The translations under genes and the position numbers were made by a program. The notes below the pieces were generated by a model that saw nothing but the letters and a program-made list of their open reading frames with translations, was not told the DNA's origin and ran no database searches. From Phaeosaccion multiseriatum (lineage: Eukaryota; Ochrophyta, other classes), in NCBI GenBank assembly GCA_965112735.1, contig OZ218961.1, positions 2,170,001 to 2,234,000 on the forward strand: 64,000 nucleotides of DNA. Direction: 5' to 3'. Positions 9,585-21,200 of this stretch are shown one piece after another (the stretch's first letter is position 1; each line of letters opens with the position of its first letter).

Positions 9585-10169
9585 GGCATCGTCGCGCAAG
9601 TGAGTCGCACCGGAGTGGTAACCGCTGTGGCTCTACTTGAACCTCTCACAGTTGGCGGGGTGGTGGTGAGTAAGGCCACCCTCCACAACAGCAGCCAGGT
9701 GCAGCGGTTGGGTCTACGTGAGGGCGACAGGGTCGTCGTCAGGCGGACGGGTGACGTCGTTTCTTTTGTGGTGAGGGTTGTGTCGACTCAGGGGGAGCGC
9801 GAGGGGAGGAGACAGGCAGGACGAGCAGGGGTCTATGTCGACGTATCGATGTTGATGATCTCGACAGAGGAGAGCAAGGGGCCGAGGCCCATACCACAGC
9901 AGTTGGTGATACAGGAGAAGGAGTGCGCCATCTGCTGGGGAGGCATCTCGGGTGCACTGGTGGTGGTGCTGCCCTGCATGCATGCACAGCCCGTACCACG
10001 AGAGCTGTGCCCACACGACCATGGCCAAGGTCAAGTGCCTTACTACCAGAGGGGTGATGAACGACTCTCTCTCTGTTCGCGTGTTTGTGTAGACTCCGCC
10101 GTGTTGCTCTCTCGCTCGAGTGGCGGCGCCTCGCTGGGCCTGCAGTGTATTCTTACAAATGTTCCATAA
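9585..10169 (+). pseudogene. LigA OB-fold fragment joined to a broken RING-like tail
   Basis: Downstream duplicate of the ligase OB fold, in better condition than the copy at 2997. Residues from [20 protein letters not shown] to [13 protein letters not shown] read through without indels. Ligase similarity stops near 9875, so the zinc finger, HhH and BRCT parts are missing. The frame continues through a copy of the CAGTTGGTGATACAG motif (9899-9912) into KECAICWGG and LPCMH, the first half of a RING finger. The remaining RING ligands (PYHESC) are in another frame because of an apparent 4-bp ATGC duplication at 9975-9985. A 5' ligase part is not seen. Best read as a partial-duplication by-product; a short expressed chimera is not excluded. 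Confidence 0.6.
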
Positions 10170-11581
10170 TGCTTTGTATTATTGCTAATGTTAATATCCA
10201 TAATGCTTTTGTATTTAAAATAAAATAATACCCATAATGTTTTTGACGAGCAGAGACCCTTCCGCTGCCACCGCACCACCGCACTATACCTAGCACTACC
10301 TACGTAATCTTACGCTGCTTGGCCGAGGAACCCATCACCGAGGGTGCCGGAGGGGAGAGGGCAGCGCTCAGTGGCTCTGTATCACGGTGCCCCCCCCCAG
10401 TGCCGTCTGTGCCTTGCCTCCCTTCCTTCCTTCCTTCCTTCCTTCCTTCCTTCCGCTTGTCTGCACTGGTGCTGGCACGTACAGCCCCATCACCGCAATG
10501 CCTCACTGCCTTGGCTATACACGGGCATACGGGTATATACGGGTATATACGGGGTATGCCTACTGTACCAGGTGCCTACCGCACGTCCCTACCCTCCCTT
10601 CAGAACAGCATGACCCATTGGCACTGTTACGCAAGGGAGGGAGGGAGGGGGGGCAACAGCGAAGAGAGCGCTTAGTCGAACAGTCGAAGAGCCCACCGCC
10701 CGCATGGCTTCATCTGGATGGACGGTTGCGTTGGCACTTGTGCAGGAAGTTGGGTCCTCTTGGGGAGGGGAGAGGCCCAATTCCCCCCCCCCCCCCCACC
10801 CACCCCCGCACAAACACGCAACTTGTTCTGCCGCCCTGCTTGTTTTCGGCAGCTCCCTCTGTAGTGGAACGTCACGTCGCCCCGCACGGCAGAGCTGCAG
10901 AGCAAGCAAGGTGTCATTTCTTCCGTCGTCGTCAAGGGGCGTATGCACCATACCACCAACTCATGTACCATCAACTGGCGCATCCCTCCTCTCTCAGATA
11001 TCCTTGCTCTGGCAGCTTGTGCATGGCCTCATCTCTCCTCTCCAGTCCCGTGAAGCATCCATGCCACTGCCCGCCTTCGCAGTGAGCAGCGCACACAACG
11101 ACTACCTCGGCCCATCCACCCCTGGAGCCGAACCCTCCCCCGCTACCCCCCGGGATACAACAGGCCCCCCTGGAGCAACGGCCCCTCCGTAGCTCGTCCG
11201 TCGAGTTTGGTCAGTGAAGCTACCGAGCCAAGCAGGCCTCAAGTCAGGCCACAGAGTCAGGCGGGCAGACAGGCAGGTGTCAGGCACGCACAAAGAGCCT
11301 TACCGTTGAAAAGAGCCAAGACGGCAGGATGCTCACCAGTCAATCAATCCATCCTCGCTGTACGTCTCCTGCTCTACAGCATAGCGCAAAGTGACGGCGA
11401 TGGTAAGGCTGTTGGTGCTTCGGATATCGCCGAAGAGAGCAGCCGCACAGGGCTGGGCCTGTGGCCGAGCGTGACAACGATGCGGGCGAGAGGCAGCGAA
11501 CAAACAAACGGGCCGCCGCGGGGCTCTGGAGAGGGTCGACGGAAAGTACTCCGTCTTGGACGAGCAAAGACGGCCCCATGG
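10170..11581. other. Stretch without recognised gene
   Basis: Open frames exist but none shows a domain or believable codon pattern. Contents: an AT-rich segment at 10150-10235, a (CTTC)n run at 10419-10453, a short GGGTATATAC tandem near 10530-10558 and a C run at 10787-10797. The end of the sulfotransferase gene lies just to the right on the minus strand. Confidence 0.5.
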
Positions 11582-11970
11582 TCAGCTCAAGGTCAGGTAC
11601 TTCGCGCCATCACCACCACCACCGCCGCCGCCGCCGCCGCCTTCGCCTTCTCCCTCTCCCCCTCCTCCTCCGCCTCTTCCCGTTGCGAGAGAGCAGAGCT
11701 CGCTCATGGTCCGGTCGTCATAGGCTCTTCCGTCCGTCACGTTGGTCACCCAGTGCTCCAGCGGCTGCTTAAAGAGGGTGTAGTCATCGCGGAAGAATCT
11801 CCACACGGGGCAGATCACAGATGGGTCTGTGTAATACTTTAGCACAGCGGCGTCTGCATCCGTTTTGTGGTGCTCTGGCTCTTGCTCCAAGAGAGCGCTG
11901 GGGTTGAGCTTCGTCTCCTCCTCCTCCTCCTCCTTCTTCTTCTCGTTGCGTGCTGCCACTAGTCGCGGCG

Positions 11971-12001
<31 letters not shown>

Positions 12002-13097
12002 GTGTATCACCAATTGCTTTGGGTGCGAGTGCGGCGAGTCCGGGAAGGTTTTCACAAAGAGAGGCACGTCCCTGGCCCTCACACCAATGGCCATAAAGAG
12101 CGCGTTAATCTTGTCCGCAGAGGTGGCCGGGTCGAGCAGCTCCACTGTATCATAGAGGTGTATGGTGCGGGTCAAGTTGCCGCAAAAGTGTCCGGCCCGG
12201 GCCCAGTGTGGGTTGTCTCTATGTCCCCATTGAGAGTCCCACGTGGTCATGGACAAGGCTGCCTCTGGAAAGGAGGGCCTCTCTTTGCCGAAAGCGGCTC
12301 TGCACATGCCCATGCCATCATCATCATGCCCATCTTCGCACTTGGAGCGGAAGGCGGAGAGGAAGCGCACGAGGGGCGGGCGATAGAAGACAGCCTTGTG
12401 CCAAGTAGGGTCGCGGAGGATGCGCTCCAGGTCGGGGAGGGTGAGGTGGTGGATCTTGTTGGTGTTCCTGAACCACAACTTGTCCACTTGCACCTGGCGG
12501 GGGTCGTAGCGACTACGGAGAGAGCGAAAGAGGTTGTTGAAGAAGGTGCAGCCCACTCTGTTTGGGGTTGGCGGGGGTGGGGAGGGTGGGGTTTGGGCGG
12601 AGGGGAGGAGAAGGAGCCAGGGGAGGTCGGGTGGCGAGGGGGGCGCGGAGAAGCGAGAGCGAGAGGGGCAGCAGAGGCGTGAGGGAAGGGGTGAAGGGGT
12701 GGGCGAGGGCGGATGCCACTGGTGGGTCGATTCGACAAAAAAATTTCCTTCCCCCCCCCCCCAAAAGCTGCCTACTATTACCTACTTACTTGTCGATGTA
12801 GCAGAATAGCAACCTCCGCTCAGGAACGACGATGAGGCGATTCAGGAACTTGCTATTGTCCAGCAGCACAGGGCCTTCACGCTCCCGGCGCCCCCCGCCT
12901 CCTTTGTGCCTCTGCTGGTGGCGATGCTTCCTCCTATGCCCGTGCTTGTGGCTCTGCCATTCTACTTCTTCCAGCCTCCGGTCATAGCTCGGCTGGTTGG
13001 CGCCCCCCTGCGGCCAGTAGCCCGCACTCAACACCACCACCAGCACCAAGCAGCCTACGAGCCAAGCCACAAGAGTTACTCGATTGGCCGGCGCCAT
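11582..13097 (-). CDS. Carbohydrate sulfotransferase (sulfotransferase-2 family)
   Basis: Two exons, 13097-12790 and 12557-11582, joined by a GT-AG intron; 427 residues. The ATG at 13097 is followed by RVTLVAWLVGCLVLVVVLSAGY, a single N-terminal membrane anchor of a type II Golgi enzyme, then a His/Arg/Lys-rich stem. The splice rebuilds YIDKVGCTFFNNLF (about residues 100-114), the 5'-phosphosulfate-binding loop for PAPS. YRPPLVRFLSAFRSK (about 158-172) is the 3'-phosphate-binding motif. These two motifs identify the family that sulfates chondroitin, HNK-1 or related glycans; the substrate here is unknown. An insertion near residue 280 contains a polyglutamine run starting in the dispersed CAGTTGGTGATACA motif (12004-12017), then a poly-Glu run, and the C-terminus is Gly/Glu low complexity. 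The ATG lies only ~125 bp from the left end of the transposon. Confidence 0.85.
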
Positions 13098-13221
13098 CCC
13101 TTTTGGGTGTCGTGGGTACCTCTGCTGCCCGCAGCACACCCGTCTGTGTCAGTCAGTCTCTGTTGTAGGCCCCTCTACCTCTGTTTCCCATAGCAGCCGT
13201 GCCAAAAGAGGGTATATCATG

Positions 13222-13386
13222 AGGGGGGCCATTTAGGTAAGGGTTTTGAGTGTGGTTTCGTGTCGAGAGCAGCATGTGGTCGCGACATTAGCTAAGGCTT
13301 ATTCGTGTCGAGAGCACGAGGGGTGGTCTCAAGTCGGAGCCACGACTGAGCGCAGGGGACAGGCTGGCGTACACGCGGATTCGAGC
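13222..13386 (+). repeat. Left terminal inverted repeat
   Basis: Begins in a G run followed by CCATTTAGGTAAGGGTTTT and ends at ACGCGGATTCGAGC. It contains two direct copies of TTCGTGTCGAGAGCA about 45 bp apart, plausible subterminal transposase-binding sites. Confidence 0.9.
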
Positions 13387-13585
13387 ATCCACCATCCCCC
13401 CCCCACCCACATAGTACTCCTTGAGAGCTCACTCGGTGTCCAGAACGATGACAGACTCGGGGCTACGGCGGTCAGAGAGAAGCGGAACGCAAGCAAGTTT
13501 AGGACGGTATGTTCGCAACGCCGGTCCCCCCACTCAAAGGAAGGAACCTTCTCCAACGTCTGTCGCACCCCGTAATCCAAACAGC

Positions 13586-15219
13586 ATGGGAAAGGGAAAG
13601 GGAAAGGGAAAGGGAGGGAAAGGAGAACTCGCTGCGAGAGGAGGAGGAGGAGGAGGAGGAAGGAACGGAGGGGCTCCGTCACCGCCGGTAGACACAACAG
13701 CGAGGACAGGAGCGGGAAGGACACCGGCATCCGCAAGTCCGACACCAGGAGGAGCGGGAGGATTGGGAGGACCTCTGTCTGATTTCACAGATTTCACAGC
13801 ATCTCCAGGAGGCGAACCGGGGGCGGCGGCCGCTCCGTCATCATTACCACCACCCGCGGTAGCACCAGCGACAACAGAGGTTGAGGGAGTAGCGGGAGCA
13901 GCGATTTTTGGAGGAGAAGGGGGCGCCGCAGCAGCATCAAGGATTCCTTCTCCACCAACTACAATTGGAACAGAGGGCCTTGCGGAGGGGGCTTTGGAAA
14001 GGGGTAGCGGAGAGAGTCAAGCCGAACTTAGCAAAGCCCAGGAACATGCTGCTGCCACTGCTGCTGCCACTGCTGCCTCTGCTACTGCCTCCGGATCCGT
14101 GCTCCGAGAGGCAGGGAAGTCCACGTCAGCACTCCCTAGTGGCGCGAGAGGAGGAAAAACTAAGAGGTGAGAAGGGCCTGCCTTGTCTCGTCTTTAAAGC
14201 TTCATTCTGTCCGCCTGCTGTAACGATTTCAACACGTCTCTTCCAACACCCCTGCGCAGAACGACGCAGAAGAAAATCCTTGGGCTCCTGAAAGCCAATG
14301 CAGTGTCATCACAGGAGAGGGAGGCGTTAAAGAAGCAGTACAGAGGCAAAATGAACGCCGCTGCGGCCATGTTGGCGGCCTGCGGCGAGAAAATTGTTAT
14401 CGTTGCGGCGGAAGACAGTGAGGTCCGAAAGATTGTGACTAACAATTTCCCGAATGGCAGCGTCCTGGCTACGGCTCTGCGAGACTCCCGTGTGAATTCC
14501 ATCATCCGCGAAGCTGTGAACGATATTCTTCCGAGGCAAGTGCAAACGTCTACAGCTGTTCAAGCGTCCGAACCCAGGACCCCTGAAAAGATTGTGGAGG
14601 AGGACGTGTCAGTGAAAGAGCTGCGCAAGGTCTGTGCGGTCTTGATGAAGCGCCATGCAGGAGATGTTCTGCAGGGAAAAGTCGAACAGAAGAAGCAGGA
14701 AGCCGCGCAGAGGGGGGCAGGGGGACGGCAGGAGGCCGTGGCGGACCCTGGGACAGGGGGGCGGTCAGGGATGGTCTTCACCAGCTCAACGCGAAAGGCA
14801 TCGCCGACAGCGGCCACAGGTACTGCATCGGAGCGACGCCGCAACCGAAGTATTGGCAAGGTGTGACCTACAACGGCAAAGCTATGGACTGGAAGGGATT
14901 TGGAGCCTTTCTCAAAGCAAAGCACTACGCGTGTTTGAGAATTCCCGAGAGCTTGGCGCACTCTGTGGTGGTTGCGTACACGAGGCACGTGTACGCAGCG
15001 GCGGCTGGAAGCAGCGGCGACAGCAACGGCTCAAACACCACCAGGGATCGCCAGAGGATCGGATCCGAAGCCGTCGAAGGCAGTCTGCATTCATTGATCA
15101 GAGAGGGCAACAAAGACGTCGCGGAGGCCCCACTCGACAAGGGCAGCAAGAAGCGAAAGCGGGGAGAGGCGGAGGCAACACCACCAGTATCAGTACCACC
15201 AGTAATGACTAATGTATGA
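13586..15219 (+). CDS. Transposon-borne gene, unknown family (one frame break)
   Basis: Exon 1, 13586-14166, starts MGKGKGKGKGGKG and is Gly/Ala/Pro/Thr-rich low complexity. A GT-AG intron 14167-14259 joins it in phase to exon 2 at 14260. Exon 2 encodes a more ordered region containing KILGLLKANAVSSQEREAL, KIVIVAAEDSEVRKIVTNNF and SVKELRKVCAVLMKRH, then after a frame change YWQGVTYNGKAMDWKGFGAF and SLAHSVVVAYTRHVYAAA, and ends with a Lys/Arg-rich tail (KKRKRGEAE) and TGA at 15217-15219. The frame change needs one base and falls in the G-rich stretch 14710-14770, so it may be a sequencing slip. About 510 residues when joined. No known domain recognised. Position inside the element and basic ends suggest an accessory DNA-binding or targeting protein, which is inference only. 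Confidence 0.6.
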
Positions 15220-15226
15220 TTTAGAT

Positions 15227-18200
15227 TTAAGTCTCTCCTGCCTCCTTCCTCCGCTCCGCCTCCTTCAGCAGCATCCGCGCGATCTCATTGCGCTTCTCCC
15301 CCATGTCTTCCTCCCGCACCTCCTCCTTGAGGGACTTGCCCTCATAGATGCACCTTGCAAAGGACACAGTAAAGACTCCGCAGTCGTATCCATTCTTCTG
15401 CCAGGGGGTCGTGTCGCTGCAAGTCGGCAGGGACTGCCATCCAACCATGTCCATGGGCGCTGCAGACAGGAGGAAGAAGGGGGGGGGGGGTGGTTAATGA
15501 GAGACAGAAGACACAGCGGTGAGCTTGCCCAGACACTTACTCTTGAGCTTATCCACGTGCTCGTCCTGCAGCCAAAGCATGATAGCGTTGCGTGCGAGGT
15601 CGCCTTTGCCCCACTTGCTGTCGTAGCACTGCACTACCTTCTTCTCCATGTCAATGATCACCAAATACCAGTGATGCATGTGAATGTTGACCGGCACAAT
15701 GACCTTGCCACACTCGAAAACGTTTCCCCCCACCACCTTTTCGCCTTGTGTCCACCTCTTCACGTTCGCGTAGACGTACTGGTCCATGCTGAGGAACTTG
15801 TCGGTGAGCTTGTGGAGGAAGTGGGAGTTGAAGAAGTGGGTCGGGCGGCGTTCGCTGTCCAGCTCACACTTCGTCTTGTCGTCCTCTGCCATAAGGTCGA
15901 GGCAGAGATTGATCACCTCGTCGTTCAGCCACGTGAAGGACAGCAGGTACCGTAGCGTGTTCCGCGTAATCTCGGCGTTGAAGAGCGTAAAGAGAATTTC
16001 GTCCCCCTGCCCACCGTGGAAGGCCCATTGTAGGGCGGCCTCGTCACCCTCTGGCGGCAGCCCCGCCGTGTTTGCCTCTGTAGGTCGCCCCCTCTTTCGC
16101 TTGCGACTCTGCCCCTCCCCCGCCCCTGCTGTGACTCCTGCTCCCCCTCCCCGCCTCCTTCTGATGCTCCTGCTCCTTGCCCTCTCCCTTCTGATCTCTG
16201 TGCCTCTTCCTCTCCTTCTTGTACTGCCCCCCTGGGGTCTGTATCCTCGGATTTCTCTTCCTCTACCCCTTCGTCCTCCTGCACGACGCTGCCCACCGAA
16301 TCGCCCCGCGGCGACGGTTGAGGCGCCTCACGATGGAGGCCTTGGCGGAGGCCCACAAGAAGAGGGCTGGAACTGGCCTCGCCAACCTGCTCCTGGACAG
16401 GGGTGCGGCGTGAGAGGAGTAAAAAGGATGGAGGGAGGAGAGGTGGGATGGTTTTCGAGTGAGACACCCAGACGAGGTCAGCCGAAGCCTCCAAAGCCAA
16501 CCAGAAACGAACATTCTCTTCCTCCGGGCTGATGGTCTCCATGTCGGGCATGGTGACCTGTAAAGGAGAGACACACACACACACACACACACAAACATAC
16601 ACACACACATGTATCACTTTGACAAGCAAGCCTGGAAGGGGGCCAGGGTAAAGCACCTACCGCTTCGATTGCTCCTCGTGAGCCTTCCGCGGCCATGTCC
16701 TTCAGTCTCTTCTCCGCGACCATGTGTAAGAAAACGTTAACGTACATCTGAGCTGTGCGCGACGACATGTGCGCCAACTGGGAGTCCACAGGCAAGGCAG
16801 GCAGGCACAAAAAGCAAGGAAGTGAGGAGAAAAACTTGAGTGAGCTGTAGCCCGAGACTCTCCTTCACCTGCGTGGCGATTTTGCGAACCTCCTTGTTGT
16901 TCTGCTCCGCCGCTTGGGTGTCAAGGCTTCGCAAGACGCTGAGGAAGAGACGACAATCACGACGGGGAAGGCGGCTGAGTTCTTACACTGTGGGGAAACT
17001 GAATTGCCCAGGGGAATGTACCCAATTCAAGGGTATGGGCAGGGGGCAGGAGAGAGAGGGGGGGGGGGGAGTTTACCTGTACTCTTCGAACAAGAGAGGC
17101 ACATTCTTCTCGTACGCTGACCGTTTCATCAAACTCAAGATGCCGTAAAGGGTGTTGCAGGCCACATGGTTGGGCAAATGAAAGCGGTCCAGGCAAAACC
17201 TGATGCGAAAAAGTAGGCGCGGGTCCCGGTACAAGATGTACTTGTGCAGCTTACACACTGGGCCAGGAGGACGAGGAGAGGAGCAACGGAGAGCAACGGA
17301 GAGCAACGCAGAGCAACGGAGAGCAGAAGTTAGGCATTTCCTTGGCAACTGCTGCATCAACCCAGCACACTCTGTTCACCGCGGAGGCAGCAGAGGGGGG
17401 TACGGACGCTGCCTGCCGCACTTCCAACCCTTTTCAGTGACACTGAAGGAAATTCCAATCCCTTCGGAGGCGAAGCGGTACAGGGTTGAGGCATCGCAGA
17501 GCACTGTAGAGGCACCAACAAAGCATGAACAGGGCGTCATACACACTCTGTATCACTTCAGAAGCACCAGGAATGAGTACGGGCATTCCCCCCCCCCCCC
17601 CCCGCCCCCCCACAACCAAAAAAAGTCAGGCCGACTAAGTCACTGAATCAGCCCCCCTACGTGACCATGGTGGACCCTTGCCACAAACCCAGCGCGCATC
17701 GCTTGCCTCTGGTGAGGCGCACAAGGAAACATGGGCCTGACCAATCTATGTACCCTGCACCAGTGACTTCACAGGTGGTCTTGGCCCTCCCCCTCTGCGT
17801 CTCAGCTTGGGGAAGATCACCACCCCTGTTACGTGTCAGCCAAGCCGGAGGTATTTTCCCGAATCTCTTTGTCAGGAGCTCAGATAAAGGATCCTCTACA
17901 ATCCTACCAACCCTCAAACATGCAGCAGTCCATTCACCTCCTCTGCTTGGGCCAAACCGGCACCCAGTTTGCTCGTGCCGCCAAAGTAAGTCACTGAATC
18001 ACCCCCCCTGGGTCACCATGGTGGACGCTTGGCCGAAATCTAGCGCGGATCGTTTGAGTTTGGTCAGGGCTACAAGGAAACCTAATCAGACATTGGGGTA
18101 GAAACCCACAAGGTTGACTTCACAGGTTAGCGTAGCAAATCCCTCTCATTTCTGCCCCAAAACAGGGAAAACGACCACCTGCACAGCGTTTAAGCCGGCA

Positions 18201-21200
18201 TGACCAACTTGCCCCACTATTTTTGGTCTGAAGCTGCCCCTACGCATCCTCTACCCCTCTGCAGATTACTAAGCGGTGCCGCAGTCACTGATCCCCTTCC
18301 CTCCACCCAAACACTTTCGATTCTGCTCATGTCTGACCCTGTCAGGCACCGAATCACGCCCGAGGGGGGTCACACGACAGGCACAAGTGACCAGGACTTT
18401 CTCGCAGGCCCAGCTTGACCCCTCCACACTTTTCCGACTCTTCTGGAGATGTCAGAAAGGTGTGAAGAGTATACTAGCAGTGCTGCGGAACCGTCCTTAC
18501 TTGTCCCCGCGGCCTTTGAGGAGTCGAGAGGGAGTACAGGGGGCATCGGCAGCATCGCCGGACCCTCAGTACTCCTCACCGAACCCTCTAAAGACCTCGG
18601 GACGTCATAAACACTGTACCAGCAGCACTACCAGACTCTGCACACTCCTCCCCGACCCTCGAGAGGGCCTTCACCGCTTCAAAGGCTCCACACTCATTCC
18701 CCACAAACAACCCTCAGACGCGTTAAGCTCACCGTTGTCGTAGATCCATAGCACTCTCGCGTGCTTGGAACTTGAAGCACTCCAGCGTCGAATCAGCTCA
18801 AAAGGGTACGCCACCGACTCTGGCCTCGGCATGAACAGCTGGGCGAGCGGGAACCGATGAGAACAGAAGCATAAGAACAAGCCCGACGACATGTTGGCAC
18901 AGCTGCTGCTGTTCTTGCAGCACAAGCCGTCGTCCTTGTCCACTCCGGTCTTGTTTGAGGAAGGCCCGCGGTTCTCCTCATCCTGTGCGTAGGGTCGCCT
19001 CTCCGGTCTCTGCGGTACAAGAGACGAGAAAAAGGCCCAACAACACACAAAGGCGAGAGGACAAGTAGGCGAGTTCAGGGTTGAGCCAGAAGGGCGGGGG
19101 GGAATGGTTCGAAGGCAGGAGTACGGAGCGCATGGTTTTGGACATGAGAGAAAGGAGGTGGGTGGGTGGGGGGGGGGTAGCGGGGGGTAGCGGGAGGGGA
19201 AAGGGGGGCGGAAAGCTCAGCAAGGTCACAAAGCGGGGAAGCCATGATCCCATGCGGTGCTGTCCACTTACACTTTCGAAGGTCTGCGAGCAGCAGAATC
19301 CTTGTGCCCAGTCATCGTCCTTCGACACGACCTTCGTCTCCAAGGGGCGGTGCAGTCCCTTGTCCGCCTCGTCCATCTCCTTACACACGACTATGAAGCG
19401 GTTTCGCACCTCATTCCTACGCTGAACATTCCCCAGAAGGAAAGTGGGTGTCTTGTGCGCAAAACACTCCTCGTGCACGAAGTGGAGCCTTCCCTCTTCA
19501 ATGGCCTTCTCGTGGCGCTCCCTCAGGAGCCTATACTCCATCACTGCCATGGCAAAAAGAGGGTAGTGCCTCCAGAGGCGAGTCAAGAGCTCCGGGGGGC
19601 ACTCCTCCATGTCCTTCTCCAGCCAATCTGCAAGCCAAAGGTGTGTCCCGAAAATGTACCTGCCGGTGGGTGCACCGAGGCCCAGAGGAGGGACAGTTGC
19701 AGCTCAGTACAGACAAAAAAACTGCACAGGCCGGAGCGACTTGTCCAGGCCTTCTCTGTCTCAAGGACGCACCTCTCTACCTCCTTCGAGTCCAGCACGT
19801 GCACATCGTCCTCGTGCCCCGCGTCTGGTGAGACTCCTTCGTCCTCGTCAAAAGGCCCCGTCAAAGCTGTTGAAAGTACGTCCTCCTCAACGCCTTCGAC
19901 TCCTCCACTGAGCCCCGGGAGAACGTCCGACGCTCCATCCGCCGCAAAGTTCCTGCACAAGTATCTCCAGAGGGGAGGGAACACTTCCGCAGTCGGGACT
20001 CCAACGGCGGGACTTTGAATGGGAAGGGATTGAGGGGGGCAGGGGGGATATCCAGGGGGGGGGGGGGCAGAGCGTTTGGACGATTGGAAGTGTAGGGTGC
20101 GGTGCAGAGTGAAAGAAGAGTTCATGATGGTGGCCTTGCCTCACCTCACGGACTCGGCCTTGTAGCCCGCGAAAGCGTCAAACCACATGAAACAGTCCTT
20201 CACCCATTCCGGTACTTCACCGCCATTTTGCAGCTCGGTAAGCTCCTCTCTTGTCAGCTGGGGACGATGCTTCCCCTCCTTGCCGCCACTCGTTTTCACT
20301 CGTGCATACCTCAGCAGGGCACTGCGTGTAGGCTGCTGACGAGAACCAAGCTCCGTGATATCCCCGAAGTGTAAGCGCTTCAGCGGGGGAGGTCCTTTCT
20401 GACTGAGTTGGTCGGTTCAGCCAGATTCATCAACTTTCGTTGAAGGCCTGAATCAGTGAGTGCACATGTCGCAAGCATACAGAGGCATGGGTGTGGGACG
20501 AGGGACGACGGACGTGATGCATACACGAAGTGACGTAGCGAAATCAAGGGGAGAAGGGGAAAGAAAGGGGGGGGGAGAAGAGGGCGGGGGGGCATATACG
20601 GAGGGAGGATCGGATCGAGGGAGGCAAGGGGTAAGGCCCCTATGGGGAGGAAGGAATACATAGGAGAGCAGCTGATACCGCGAGAGAGTAGGAGGCAGTA
20701 GGAGGGGGCAGAGAAGAAGCAGGGGCGGTGTGTAGGCAGCGAGGGAGGACGCGAACGAGGTAGGCAGGAGGGTAGGGGGGTAGGGGCGGGGGCGGTGGAC
20801 AGAGAGTGAAGAGGAGGGGGTACGCAGGGGGACGGGTGGGTGGGGGGGGGGGAGCGGTGGGCAGGGAGGGAAGGGGGGAAGAAGGGAGAACAGAGGCAGG
20901 CCAGGCGCGGGTGGGGGGGCGGGGGGAGGGAGGAAGGGAGAGAGGGATGGGAGGGATGGGAGGGATGGGAGGGATGGGAGGGAGGTAGGGAGGCTGCTCA
21001 ACACTTACCCTCCATGAGACCGTCGACAACGAATGCCCACGGGTCCAGACCGCAAATAGGGCAACACGGCCAGGGGTCCAGGACGCCCTCCATATTGAGG
21101 AGGAAGGCCATGAGGCCCTGCCTGCCCCGCGCTCTCAGAGTCTCCGCAGGGATCGTGAGCACATCTGTCAAGCCAAGTCTAGATGCTCCGTCCACGCAGC

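Noticed and set aside
13201-13230. Target-site duplication flanking the transposon
   Set aside because: Sequences outside the two TIRs do not match at any offset I tried; termini in G/C runs are too uncertain to call one.
13586-15219. TET/JBP dioxygenase as the transposon's second gene
   Set aside because: Fungal KDZ elements can carry TET/JBP genes, but no HxD...H iron-binding pattern is visible here.
20453-21029. Pro/Leu-rich minus-strand frames between transposase exons 2 and 3
   Set aside because: They lie in the G/A-rich intron 21008-20448; the splice phases of the flanking exons match without them.
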